From: Eudorina sp. 2006-703-Eu-15
Lineage: Eukaryota > Chlorophyta > Chlorophyceae > Chlamydomonadales > Volvocaceae
Assembly: GCA_003117195.1 (NCBI GenBank)
Contig: BDSI01000079.1
Coordinates: 124,001-188,000, forward strand
Direction: 5' to 3'
Length of the DNA: 64,000 nucleotides
Positions 31,991 to 44,109 of the stretch are shown here, piece by piece (within the stretch, counting starts at the first letter, position 1; each line of letters begins with the position of its first letter). The translations under genes were made by a program, and so were the position numbers. The notes below the pieces were generated by a model that was not told the origin of the DNA, did no database searches, and worked only from the letters and a program-made list of their open reading frames with translations.

Positions 31991-33325
31991 GTGCCAAAAA
32001 AAACCAAATTACGTACGCCACCCCCTGGCTCGCAGCGGGGGCCTTGCTTGAACAGACATGTTAACCTGGGGATCCCACTCCCCACTCCTCAAGAACCTAC
32101 TACTCCTTCCTTCGACGGGTCGATCGCCCTCGACTGCACGGTTGCCACAAAGAAATGTTCCTGTCTGACGCCCAACAACTAAACTTAAAACAAAACATGA
32201 TCCATTGTTTAAACCACAATAATAAGATTGCTTGAGCGAGACCAGCCCTTGAGCGGAGGCGGGCATTCGCATATCCACCCGGTGCGACCCGGCCGGTCTT
32301 GGACCTGGCTCGCACTGATGGTGCATTGCTCGGGGGGGGATGGGTACCGTCGAGACGACCGAATGAGACCGGCGCCCGCCACAGTTCACCGCCGTACACC
32401 ATAGTCGCCATAGTTCAACGGAAACCGCACGAACCAAACACGCGCCAGCAGTGGCCAAACGAAAATCTGTCGCGCGATGGCCGGGGGTTGTACAGAGACC
32501 CCACAAGGGCCCTCCCCTCGCCTCATCCAGTCAAGCCCGCACGTTGTTTCAGCGGGGCAGAGGTGGGCAGGCGGGCAGGCGAAACACAACCAACAGCTAG
32601 CAGCGTCCGAGCTAAACCCTACCTGGCATCTATCGACCGTCTCACTGCATATATCACACCACACCGGACATGCCCCTAGCTGTGATAGGCAGGGGGGCAA
32701 TCGAGCGTGCGCCGGATAGCATGTCCAAGAACTGCCTAAATCGGCCTGCCCAGCAGGCGATCGATGCGACCTGGGGACGGTTGAGGGGAAACCAATTCCT
32801 TGTCGGGAGGTGCAGCGGCCAGCCGACAAGCCCTACCTCCCCGCACCCTCTCCGGGCCCTCCACACACAAAACAAGTGTCCCAGATAGACCAAATTGTCT
32901 TTGACAAAACCGAGCACCCCGGTTTTGCTTGCAGCAGCAGCATTGCAGCAGCTAATGTACGCACGCCATGCAGTACATGTCGTACATGCTTCACATCATC
33001 AGCTGCAACGCACGCACCAGGGTAGGTAACAAGGCGCATGCGCGTACCCCATTGCTTACGGACCCCAGCACGTTCGGAGATAGATAGCTGGGCGGCGCAG
33101 CGCAACGCGTCTCCGTCAGAACCTCGGAAGAAGTGTTCGTGTGCGGCATGCAGCCTGCCAATAAATATCAGAGCAGGCAGGCACCAGGAAAGAGTCACCA
33201 ATCAGACGGACTACGTACGATACTGCCAGCTAATGGGCACATACCCGCCAAGCTATCAAACCCGGCATCCAATTGCAGAGTCGCTGAATAATAGCTGCTG
33301 CTGCTGCTTATCGTGGTCCGGCCTC

Positions 33326-36300
33326 TTACAAATCCAGGTTATACGCCGTCACGGCCGCGCTGCCACGGCGCTTGAACGTGCTTTGGCCGGCGCTGCGCCC
33401 GTGTGGCCCCTGTTGCCCGGGACCTTCCTCGGGCGGCTGCTGCTTGTCGCCGTTGTTTGCAGCAGCGCCGACAGGGCTGCGGCTGCCACCCGCGGATTCC
33501 ACCTCAGGAGAGGGACTGGAAGCTGCCTCCGATTTCCCTCTGGGGTGGCCGGCAGACGGCGTCGACGGCGGTGATTGCTGTGGGGGCGGAACCATCAAGC
33601 CGCAATCACTGCCGCCGTCTCCGTCGCCGCCTCTGCCGTCGCCTCCGTCTCCGCCGTCTCCGCCGCTTCCGCCGTCGCCTCCGCCGTCGCCTCCGTCTCC
33701 GCCGCCGCCAACACTACCGCCGCCGTGAGGGATGCTGTTATCATTGTCTGCCGGCGGCTCCCCAGCGTCGGGGACTGACGGCGGCTCCAGCCCCGTTGGA
33801 TTCACCTTTGACGTGCCATTATTTGGTTGTTTATGACAGCAGCCGGACATGCATGCAAAGATGTAGAAGTCGGGCGGTTGGGGCTTTGCGCCGCCGCCTG
33901 GCCCGCCGGCGGGCACTCGGGGCCTGTGATACACCATCACTTTTTCCCTCCTCGCCTCAACGGTTCCCACGTACAGCACCCAGAGGTACAGAATGCAAGC
34001 CAGTGCCACCAACGACATGCACCAGATGTAGCATGCGAAGTCGATGGTGAGACTGGCTTGGGTGGGTAGGTTGGGCAACAAAGATCGCAGTTGTGGGAGC
34101 GCAAACAGCACGGTTGCCGCTAGCATTGCGTTCTCCATCGAAGCCCCGTCCGTGAACCAAAAGGTGACGTAGACCGCACGAGCCAGGATGATGAGGCTCA
34201 GCGTCCACATGATGAGCAGGACCACCACAACCGTGAAGCGAGCCAGACTGTTGCGGTGTCCGAAGACCACGAAGAAAAACTCAGTCCTGGCCGGGTCGTT
34301 GTCGAATGCGGCCCTGTACATGACGCGAGGCCGTTGGTTCGGCGGCACGTGGTATGCGAAGCCCGAGCCTTTCTGCGTTACTGCTGCCACGAACGGCAGG
34401 CGGAAGGTCTGCTGTTGGCTGTCGCTGCTGCCCGCTTCATCGTCACTGCTCCCGCCGCCGCTTGCTTTGGATGGTACAGTCAGGTATAGGCTGCCTCGTA
34501 GCTCCACCCGGTACCTGCATGCAGCACACCGCGCACAACAGACGACACGTAACGGTTAAAACATAAGACGACACGTTAGTTGTTTTAAGAACATACCTCA
34601 GGACATCTATGTATGATCTCACTTATCGAGATCGATGAAGGGATTGATATGGATGCCGGTGGGTCACCCATTAGGGTCACCGGAGCCCATGCACCAGCGG
34701 CCCTTGGATGACAGAGCAGCCGAGGCATACACATGCCCATGCCGCTGCACACCGCACCGACCGCACCGCACCGCACCGCACCGCACCGCACCGCACAACG
34801 CAGCAGGAACGCACAGCACCGCACTGATGCACGCGCACGGCGCAGGACTCGGGGAAGGAAGCCGACCGATTGAAGTACGCCAAAACACTGGCAGACGCAA
34901 GAGTCACTGACACACAAACGGCGATAGAAACATACATACGCTTATACGTATGCGGTGCCAGAAACAAATCCCACGGATTGCTTGCCGTTCTACTTCTGAT
35001 CGGTTATTAGCGACAAGATGAGGACGGGTGTCCCGCACCCTTCATTACTGAGGACTGTTGCCGAGAAATAATCGATCAGGCGCCCAGAGGCGCCGACCAA
35101 CTAGACCAACCGCAACCAAGCAAGCAACCGCGCGCATCATCCAAGCACGCAGGCACGCACATTATTACGCTGGAGCAACTATAATGAGATTGATGGTTCA
35201 CGTCGATAGCCCAACTGCCCGCAAGCAAGGAAACATACCTAATTGTTAGAACATACCTAATTTTTAACAGCGTGCATCAGAGACAGGGCGCCGTGATATC
35301 ACCCTGCCTACATACGGACGGGCGGCGCACTCTACCTGCTAGATAGCTAGCTGGTGCCTGATGGAGCTCTGCACGCTTACTGATATTCTTTGCTTGCTGG
35401 TTCGTCCAGTAATGCCGGGACACATACAGGCACCAGCGCCGAAAGGAGATAGGCAGGATTGACATGTAGCCTCAGATAGAAGGCCTCAGACCCCAACCAG
35501 GTTAGTTATCGGATTGCTCACTCGAAACAAAATTAGGCGGGAAGAGGCCCTTCAGGGAAAGTGCCCTGGCCCGGGTTCTGGAGAGTCCTGACGCCCTACA
35601 GGCGGCAGATGCGTACGACCATTTGTCATTCTCGAATGGGCTGGCTGGGTCCGAAACATTCATGAACAATCAGATTTGATACGTACGGTGCATTGCTGTG
35701 GGTTTTAACACACCGGTGTAACCAGTGCAGTGAAAATACGACCGGACCCGGTGCACTTTCTACATGCGCGCCATCTCGCCGCGCTTCCAGCATGCAACCT
35801 ATATGGTAACTATGCAATACCTGGTGTATGTCCAGCACGGCCATGTACCTCACTGCCCCGCGCTCTGCGGATGATATTACGAAGTCAACCGTCAATGGAC
35901 TGTGCTCGGAAGTAAAATAAGCCCGCCGCCAAATGCTTACTCTGGCCCGCAGCCTGCGCTTAGCAAATCTCTTGTACTGCCGATGGCGGTTCACAATGGA
36001 AACCTCGCTCTAATTACCGGGTGGAAAGGACTACACGTACTTTTGTACGGTGTATATGAGGAAAAGCACCGATACCTGGACGGTGCTCCCCGGATATAAG
36101 TAGGCCGTTCAAGGCCGCGGATTTCCCAGAGAGTGACTGAAGGGCAACCCAATTATATTCATAATATTGGCTATTAAATGGCTGATTTGGGCGGTAAACC
36201 GCCTATGGCTTGGGGGCATCAACCCTCGTCCGACAACGGGCCCCCCCGGACGAGCACCGGGACAATTCTGTGTCGAGTGGCTGAAACTTGACTCGCTAGC

Positions 36301-38586
36301 TACGTACTCAGACTGGGGCGGGAATAATAAGAAACCAGGGGCAGTACGACAACGACCAGCACGCACGCACGTGGGATGCCCATCGTCACGCACCCATACA
36401 TATCTACCTGTCGAACGGGTACGTCCGGGGATGCTTCTGCGGGTAGACGGGCAGGCTGTCTATATTCGTGGTGATCTGGTCCTGCAGCCCTTTCACGTTG
36501 TCCAGGGAGATCACCTCTTCGCCGTTGAGGATCATCTTGAGCACCATCCCCTGCTTGAAGGGTGTTGGAACGGAGTCCTCCGACGTATCGGTGTTGACGT
36601 TCCTTGTCGGAGGGTTGTTGAACCACATCTTGATGAGAGCCGTGGCCGTGAACCTTTCAACATCGATGCTCTGCAGGTATGTAGGCGGTGGGCACACCGA
36701 CAGATACACAATATTTAATACACACGCACATACACAATACTTAATACAGACGCACATGCAGGAACGTCATGCACATCGGCGCTGCTGGCGCGGTGGTCGC
36801 TGCCAGGCCACATGCATTTTGTCTTGAAGTTTTGCCCTCTGTTGTATCGGGCGGGTAGGTAAATCGCAGGTCATTTTGGTAAGGATCATGGGATTGAGCG
36901 GTTCGCGCGGGTTTACTAATACACTCAGGAAGGGGGTGGTTCCCTGGTAGAGTGGGTGCGGGGCGGGTGCGCTTCGGTGCACTTATAGAGGTGGCGCGGT
37001 TTAGTTTTCGCAGCAGTGGCTGGAGAGGAGGCTATCTGTGGCTGCTGTCACCGATGTGTCACCGATGTATGATGACCCGCGTGGTCCACTTCTGTAACAT
37101 CATATATACTGTATAATCCATCTTTAACACAAAGCAGTAATGATAATGTAACGAAAGAACGAAGCACGCACGCACACGCACATGTGTGCAGCCAGCAGCA
37201 GGCAGGGAGCGACAGAGGGAGCGGCGGCAGCTAGCCCCGCCCGCGCGCGGGGGTGTGAGACATTATTAGACATACATATATATATACACGTACGCACGTA
37301 TGTACGGTATACTTGGACAACCCTACGTACAGAGAACCGCGCGAAGGTAGCGAGGGCACGCATCCGCCGCACAGCCGCACGCGGGGGAGGCAGCTGGTAG
37401 GGGAGGCGGGCAGGCCTGCGCAAGCCGGCATGCATGCAAGCGTTTGGGCGCGTTTGTTATTTATTTCACAAGTGCGTGCGTGGCTGTTGCAATAATGCAT
37501 TTGCGCGCGCGCGTTGCCTGCTGGGGGCAGGACCGCACGTAATCACAACTAACGACTGCGTGCTGCTGGGAGTAATGTAACCGTATCCCGACTGGGAGTG
37601 CTCATTACGTAAGCATACTTACATATCATGCGTGTGAATGGCGCGGCGCGCGGCGCCCTGTACGAGAGTACGACGTGAAACGTGCGGCTGGAATTACGCA
37701 GCAGGCAGGCATATATACACCTCGCTCCGGCGCAATCGCATAACTTCATTCGTAACGGTTAGTCGGTTACATAACTTCAATCGTTCCTGCACGGCGTGCG
37801 TGTGTGTGTGCTTACTTGGATGACAATAGCGATGAAGGCTGTATTGTCGGGAAACTTCCTCGATTGGGTCGCCGAGCCTGCTGCAAGGTCGTAATCGAAC
37901 ACTCCGTCGAAGATGCGGCATGGATCGGAAGAGCTGCTGCCATCATCATCAGAGCTTGGTGCCCGCCGTGCCGCTGCCGCCGGCGGCTGCATCCTTGGGG
38001 GCACTGGGGGCGGCGACGTTGCGGGATACAGGGGAGGTCTGGGAGGTCGCGACGGCGGCACCGAAGGCGGCACTGAAGGCGGCGCCTCATAGTAATAATC
38101 TTGCTCGTAGTCGGCGAACAGGAAGCCGAAGATCTCCTTCCAATCCTCATGTTTTGACAGGGAGTCCGCCGGCTGCATGCTGATGGCTGAGTAGTTGGCG
38201 TCCTTCAGGCCGCATACGTGTGCGATGGGGCCGCTCTTTGTGCGTTTTAGGTTCGCGCCCATGTACGTCAATCCCCACGGAATCAGCAGAATCAGCACCC
38301 AGCAGAGCAAATGCAGCGCCGGGATCCATTTCGGCGCCGTTTCGGTGATGAGGTCGCTGAAGTAGTCGCAATGCTGTGTGAAGAAGGAAACAAAAGCGGA
38401 AGCCTGCTTGGATTTTTGCAAATCTGAAGAGCACGCAGAACATGAGGCTGTGAGCTTCTGAAACCATGAAGAAGCCGAATGATAAGCTGCCTCGCCGCCA
38501 CCGGTCTGGCCGGTTTCGACATCATCTTGCTTCGTCGGGCTTTCTTGTTGTCCGTTGCTCTTAAACCGGCTTTTCAAAGATGACAT
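33326..38586 (-). CDS. DUF4436-family membrane protein, three exons, 740 residues
   Basis: Exons (minus): 38586-37816, 36670-36408, 34514-33326 (TAA). Donors are gtaagc and gtagat, acceptors cctgcag and atgcag; phases 0 and 2 match and the total is 741 codons. Residues 1-86 are soluble, 87-109 form a transmembrane helix (ALHLLCWVLILLIPWGL), and 165-210 are Pro-rich, like algal extracellular Hyp-rich linkers. Residues 258-360 are a beta-type domain ending in YPFDRYRVELRG; the YPFD motif followed by a polar strand is typical of DUF4436. Three further helices follow near 438-459 (preceded by RNSLARF), 473-493 (FALPQLRSLLPN) and 502-528. The 200-residue cytosolic tail is Gly/Asp/Ser-rich. DUF4436 proteins occur in bacteria and algae and have no established function. 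Start: the in-frame ATG 38586; a longer frame upstream has only a TTG. The introns are 1.1 and 1.9 kb. Confidence 0.85.
34748..34797. repeat. (ccgca)n intronic microsatellite
   Basis: About nine to ten units of ccgca with one ccgac interruption, in the second intron of the DUF4436 gene. Confidence 0.85.
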
Positions 38587-39641
38587 GGCGTGTAACGCGT
38601 CAAATTTTGAGGGACTTTGCTCAGCAAATAAACCTATCGGATGAACAACAGCGAGCGAACAATGAACACTAGCTCGATACTTCAGAATCAAGTCATGAGC
38701 TTATTTCATAAATTTTATGTGCTTCCGGGACTTCCGAAACATGAAAACGATTTCCAGTGAGAAGGCGGGCGGCGGGGGCCCGATCCATCGCGATCGATTG
38801 CCTCAATAAGGAAGTCTCGACCTGCAGTAAATCGATCGCCCCATCCGAACAACGAATGTCTTCACGTATTGTAGCTTCGATAATTTATTCTTGGGCTCGT
38901 TGTTCGGTCGGTTTGCTGGGTTGAGAGAACATGTGACGCCTGCGAGAACCTGCGAGAACTTGCCCGTGCGTACGTACGTGTATGCAACCCTTCGCGCGCA
39001 CTTCGCCATCGGCAAATTTTCAGTGTTATGGACAGGTCTAAAACCGATTTGCGGCCGGAGGCCGCGAGATTTCTTTTTTGGGGGGGCCGAAAATTACCAT
39101 TTTCTTAATCACTTTGGTCCTCAGGGGCCGAAAATGAAAATTTGGATCCATGCCCAAGAAGTCAAGTATTGAGAGCAGAAAACATTGGTTACGGGTAAGG
39201 GCAAGGGCGGCAAACTGAGAGAGCATTAGCATGTAAGCTGCGAGTGAGCCTTCATCGGTATCTACTTGTGACGTCAGGCTGCAGATAAACTTATGCACGA
39301 TAAATAAACATCCTTGCATGAAATGACCTATAGTGTGAAAACGTGACGAAAGGTTTCTCCTGGGGTGACCAGTCTTGACTGCGACTGTCATCTACCAAAC
39401 AGGTCGTTTAGACGCAGGAAACGATTTGGTGTTTTGGTGATAAGAAGCGCCGGCTCCGAGGTGTGGATACCGTGTCACACCGTGCCGCACGGTGGGAGGA
39501 TTGCGTGCCCTCAAATATCCCCCATAGAGAGTGGGAGACAGTCCCCCCGAGCGACGAAACGACAGTGTAGCCAGCGTTGGGTGGAAGGTGGTACCTGGTT
39601 ACCCAGAGTTGCAAAGGCACACCCTAACACGCAGTGACATT
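38587..39641. other. Intergenic region between the DUF4436 gene and the satellite block
   Basis: The sequence just upstream of 38586 should contain the DUF4436 promoter; no clear motif stands out. A minus frame 39391-39038 (117 codons, containing HTIGHFMQGCLFIVHKFI) reads somewhat protein-like but lacks a start context or partner exons, so it may be a mobile-element remnant. Nothing else is supported. Confidence 0.4.
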
Positions 39642-40549
39642 CCACACGGTCCGTGGCCCGCGCTCTAAACGTGCCTTCGCGGACTGATGTTATGGAAACG
39701 ACGCGGCGTGAATATCATTGTCGGGCATATGTGATATGACGGGTGTGGGAATGGGATCCAGTTTTCGGGCGCTGAAGGGCTGTGTTGCCTGCCTGTCAGG
39801 GGGACGTACGTAGGCATATGCCACACGGTCCGTGGCCCGCGCTCTAAACGTGCCTTCGCGGACTAATGTTATGGAAACGACGCGGCGTGAATATCATTGT
39901 CGGGCATATGTGATATGACGGGTGTGGGAATGGGATCCAGTTTTCGGGCGCTGAAGGGCTGTGTTGCCTGCCTGTCAGGGGGACGTACGTAGGCATATGC
40001 CACACGGTCCGTGGCCCACGCTCTAAACGTGCCTTCGCGGACTGATGTTATGGAAACGACGCGGCGTGAATATCATTGTCGGGCATATGTGATATGACGG
40101 GTGTGGAAATGGGATCCAGTTTTCGGGCGCTGAAGGGCTGTGTTGCCTGCCTGTCAGGGGGACGTACGTAGGCATATGCCACACGGTCCGTGGCCCGCGC
40201 TCTAAACGTGCCTTCGCGGACTAATGTTATGGAAACGACGCGGCGTGAATATCATTGTCGGGCATATGTGATATGACGGGTGTGGGAATGGGATCCAGTT
40301 TTCGGGCGCTGAAGGGCTGTGTTGCCTGCCTGTCAGGGGGACGTACGTAGGCATATGCCACACGGTCCGTGGCCCACGCTCTAAACGTGCCTTCGCGGAC
40401 TGATGTTATGGAAACGACGCGGCGTGAATATCATTGTCGGGCATATGTGATATGACGGGTGTGGGAATGGGATCCAGTTTTCGGGCGCTGAAGGGCTGTG
40501 TTGCCTGCCTGTCAGGGGGACGTACGTAGGCATATGCCACACGGTCCGC
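39642..40549. repeat. 179-bp satellite, five complete copies plus a truncated sixth
   Basis: Copies begin with ccacacggtccgtggccc at 39642, 39821, 40000, 40179 and 40358; a sixth at 40537 breaks off after 13 bases and passes directly into the next array. The spacing is exactly 179 bp every time. Copies alternate between variants (cccgcgctc/actaatg and cccacgctc/actgatg), giving a 358-bp dimer in copies 2-5. There is no coding potential. Confidence 0.97.
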
Positions 40550-42671
40550 GACCCATTTGACAGGCACGATCGCGCGTGCTGCTGCTGCTGCCAAGCAAGC
40601 GGCGTCCCGATCCTGCGTTGCGCCGACAGGAGCTGAGGATATCACGGCCGGGGCCGCGACCCCTCTGACAGGCCCGGTCGCGCGTGCTGCTGCTGCTGCC
40701 AAGCAAGCGCCGTCCCAATCCTGCGTTGCGCCGACAGGAGCTGAGGATATCACGGCCCGGGCCGCGACCCCTTTGACAGGCACGGTCGCGCGTGCTGCTG
40801 CCACCAAGCAAGCGCCGCCCCGATCCAGCCGAGCGCTGAACGGAGCTGGGGCATCGCGGCCGGGGCCGCGACCCCTTTGACAGGCCCGGTCGCGCGTGCT
40901 GCTGCTGCTGCCAAGCAAGCGCCGTCCCAATCCTGCGTTGCGCCGACATGAGCTGAGGATATCACGGCCCGGGCCGCGACCCATTTTACAGGCACGGTCG
41001 CGCGTGCTGCTGCTGCTGCCAAGCAAGCGCCGTCCCAATTCTGCGTTGCGCCGACAGGAGCTGAGGATATCACGGCGCGGGCCGCGACCCATTTTACAGG
41101 CACGGTCGCGCGTGCTGCTGCTGCTGCTGCCAAGCAAGCGCCGTCCCAATTCTGCGTTGCGCCGACATCAACTGAGGATATCACGTCCCGGGCCGCGACC
41201 CATTTTACAGGCACGGTCGCGCGTGCTGCTGCTGCTGCTGCCAAGCAAGCGCCGTCCCAATCCTGCGTTGCGCCGACAGGAGCTGAGGCTATCACGGCCC
41301 GGGCCGCGACCCATTTTACAGGCACGGTCGCGCGTGCTGCTGCTGCTGCTGCTGCTGCCAAGCAAGCGCCGTCCCAATTCTGCGTTGCGCCGACAGGAGC
41401 TGAGGATATCACGGCGCGGGCCGCGACCCATTTTACAGGCACGGTCGCGCGTGCTGCTGCTGCTGCTGCCAAGCAAGCGCCGTCCCAATTCTGCGTTGCG
41501 CCGACATCAACTGAGGATATCACGTCCCGGGCCGCGACCCATTTTACAGGCACGGTCGCGCGTGCTGCTGCTGCTGCTGCCAAGCAAGCGCCGTCCCAAT
41601 CCTGCGTTGCACCGACAGGAGCTGAGGATATCACGGCCCGGGCCGCGACCCCTTTGACAGGCACGGTCGCGCGTGCTGCTGCCACCAAGCAAGCGCCGCC
41701 CCGATCCAGCCGAGCGCTGAACGGAGCTGGGGCATCGCGGCCGGGGCCGCGACCCCTTTGACAGGCCCGGTCGCGCGTGCTGCTGCTGCTGCCAAGCAAG
41801 CGCCGTCCCAATCCTGCGTTGCGCCGACATGAGCTGAGGATATCACGGCCCGGGCCGCGACCCATTTTACAGGCACGGTCGCGCGTGCTGCTGCTGCTGC
41901 CAAGCAAGCGCCGTCCCAATTCTGCGTTGCGCCGACAGGAGCTGAGGATATCACGGCGCGGGCCGCGACCCATTTTACAGGCACGGTCGCGCGTGCTGCT
42001 GCTGCTGCTGCCAAGCAAGCGCCGTCCCAATTCTGCGTTGCGCCGACATCAACTGAGGATATCACGTCCCGGGCCGCGACCCATTTTACAGGCACGGTCG
42101 CGCGTGCTGCTGCTGCTGCTGCCAAGCAAGCGCCGTCCCAATCCTGCGTTGCGCCGACAGGAGCTGAGGCTATCACGGCCCGGGCCGCGACCCATTTTAC
42201 AGGCACGGTCGCGCGTGCTGCTGCTGCTGTTGCTGCTGCCAAGCAAGCGCCGTCCCAATTCTGCGTTGCGCCGACAGGAGCTGAGGATATCACGGCGCGG
42301 GCCGCGACCCATTTTACAGGCACGGTCGCGCGTGCTGCTGCTGCTGCTGCCAAGCAAGCGCCGTCCCAATTCTGCGTTGCGCCGACATCAACTGAGGATA
42401 TCACGTCCCGGGCCGCGACCCATTTTACAGGCACGGTCGCGCGTGCTGCTGCTGCTGCTGCCAAGCAAGCGCCGTCCCAATCCTGCGTTGCGCCGACAGG
42501 AGCTGAGGATATCACGGCCCGGGCCGCGACCCCTTTGACAGGCACGGTCGCGCGTGCTGCTGCTGCTGCTGCTGCTGCCAAGCAAGCGCCGTCCCAATTC
42601 TGCGTTGCGCCGACAGGAGCTGAGGATATCACGGCCCGGGCCGCGACCCATTTTACAGGCACGGTCGCGCG

Positions 42672-42703
<32 letters not shown>

Positions 42704-43130
42704 AGCAAGCGCCGTCCCAATCCTGCGTTGCGCCGACAGGAGCTGAGGATATCACGGCCCGGGCCGCGACCCATTTTACAGGCACGGTCGCGCGTGCTGC
42801 TGCTGCTGCTGCTGCCAAGCAAGCGCCGTCCCAATCCTGCGTTGCGCCGACAGGAGCTGAGGCTATCACGGCCCGGGCCGCGACCCATTTTACAGGCACG
42901 GTCGCGCGTGCTGCTGCTGCTGCCAAGCAAGCGCCGTCCCAATTCTGCGTTGCACCGACATCAACTGAGGATATCGCGGCCGGGGCTGCGACCCATTTGA
43001 CAGGCACGGTCGCGCGTGCTGCTGCTGCTGCCAAGCAAGCGTTGCCCCGATCTAGCCGAGCGCTGAACTGAGCCGGGGACGTCGCGGCCGGGGCCCCGAC
43101 CCCTTTGACAGGCACGGTCGCGCGTGTTGC
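40550..43130. repeat. VNTR of about 108 bp with nested (gct)n; contains an 881-bp duplication
   Basis: The unit runs through ggcacggtcgcgcgt, a (gct)n tract of 2 to about 9 triplets, ccaagcaagcgccgtcccaa, tctgcgttgcgccgaca, gctgaggatatcac and ggccgcgacccatttt. Because the unit and its variable tract are multiples of three, long frames stay open on both strands (Ala-rich on one frame, Leu/Arg/Pro-rich on another). I treat them as shadows. A second unit type carries gatccagccgagcgctgaa. Features repeat at an offset of 881 bp (for example 40896 and 41777), so one block of roughly eight units is duplicated. Confidence 0.93.
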
Positions 43131-43134
43131 TGCT

Positions 43135-43148
43135 GGGTTTAGGGTTTA
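43135..43148. repeat. Interstitial telomere-like motif (gggtttagggttta)
   Basis: Two TTTAGGG-type units in tandem at the right edge of the VNTR. TTTAGGG is the plant-type telomere unit, also found in some volvocine algae. With only two units, chance cannot be ruled out. Confidence 0.4.
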
Positions 43149-44109
43149 AAACTACAATCCAATCCAGCCGATGTGGGGTGGAACGCCTCCGGAAAGCGAG
43201 GGTCGTGTGTGTGCGGGGGCCCGGGGGGTTGAGGTTCTAGGGTTCTAGTGACCCCAGGAATGATCACAAGACTGCGCTTTAACCTTTATCTACAACGATT
43301 GGCGCAGACGACGTAATCCACGGCGTATGGTGCCGAAATGGTGTTGCACATTACAACAGCTGCGTGTCCTTGCGGCCAGCACTTTAGCCCTCAGGATTAT
43401 TTATTGGATACAATTACAAATAACATATTGATTCCAATTCTATTGCCGTGAAAAGTGAATGCTCTGGCTCAGTTCTGCGACTTGGGAGCGCATGTTCCCC
43501 AGCCGCGTTCGCGGCTGAGGTGAAGCACAACATCATTCTCCTTTTAAAGCTATATCGGTTTAATTTCAATGGGCAACAACTCAGGCTGCAGGCAGGAAGT
43601 CAGAGTGAAAATTACTCGGTACGGAATGATGAAAATAATGGAAATTTCGTACGGTACGACTGTCCAAGCCATGAAAATTAGACCGTGCAACGGGCCATAT
43701 GGTACCGTACCGTACCGCCCCATTTCAGTATTACATATAGTATTATTATCAATTCGTATTCCTTGGAGTCTCTGCACGGGGACAGCTAAAGAGGTCTACG
43801 GTAAGGTCGTACGGTGGCGGCGTACCGAATCTCCGAAAACTTATCGGCAATCAGGCATCTACGATCGCAATGCAGATAGAGCAACCGTCTTGTTCAGTTT
43901 GTACAACGCAGACATGCTGAGAAACAAAAAAAGCTGTTACCCACACCTCATCCGAATATATCCGAACCATATGTTTCAGAGCCGCTGCACCTGACCTCAC
44001 AGAGTTCACGGAGCTCCATTCACAGACCCACGCCCCGGCATGAGCTCACAACGTTCCCGAAAAATTTCAGAGCTCATTGTCACGCCTCTCAGTAAGGCAG
44101 CGGCCACAG
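43149..44109. other. Sequence between arrays, no supportable gene
   Basis: Mostly lower-GC sequence with gtaccgtaccgtacc palindromic stretches near 43700. A 141-codon plus frame at 43569-43994 is AT-rich and domain-free, so I do not call it. Confidence 0.4.

Larger units (their letters stand above)
30378..33325. other. Intergenic region holding SINE-like and TIR repeats, otherwise no gene
   Basis: Apart from the two repeats listed separately, it holds a duplicated cacccgggggcggtgtgga (about 30499 and 30524), a gtcgggtccgtgtg repeat near 30584-30614, and low-complexity (attc)n. A 176-codon plus frame at 30461-30991 overlaps the SINE and lacks a domain. I see no gene from 31990 to 33325; this includes the 3' flank of the DUF4436 gene. 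Confidence 0.45.

Noticed and set aside
39642..40549. CRISPR or phage-type direct repeats
   Set aside because: Exact 179-bp head-to-tail copies with no spacers are a satellite.
40406..43115. ORFs of 178 to 494 codons on both strands
   Set aside because: A repeat unit that is a multiple of three keeps many frames open at once; no flanking exons were found.
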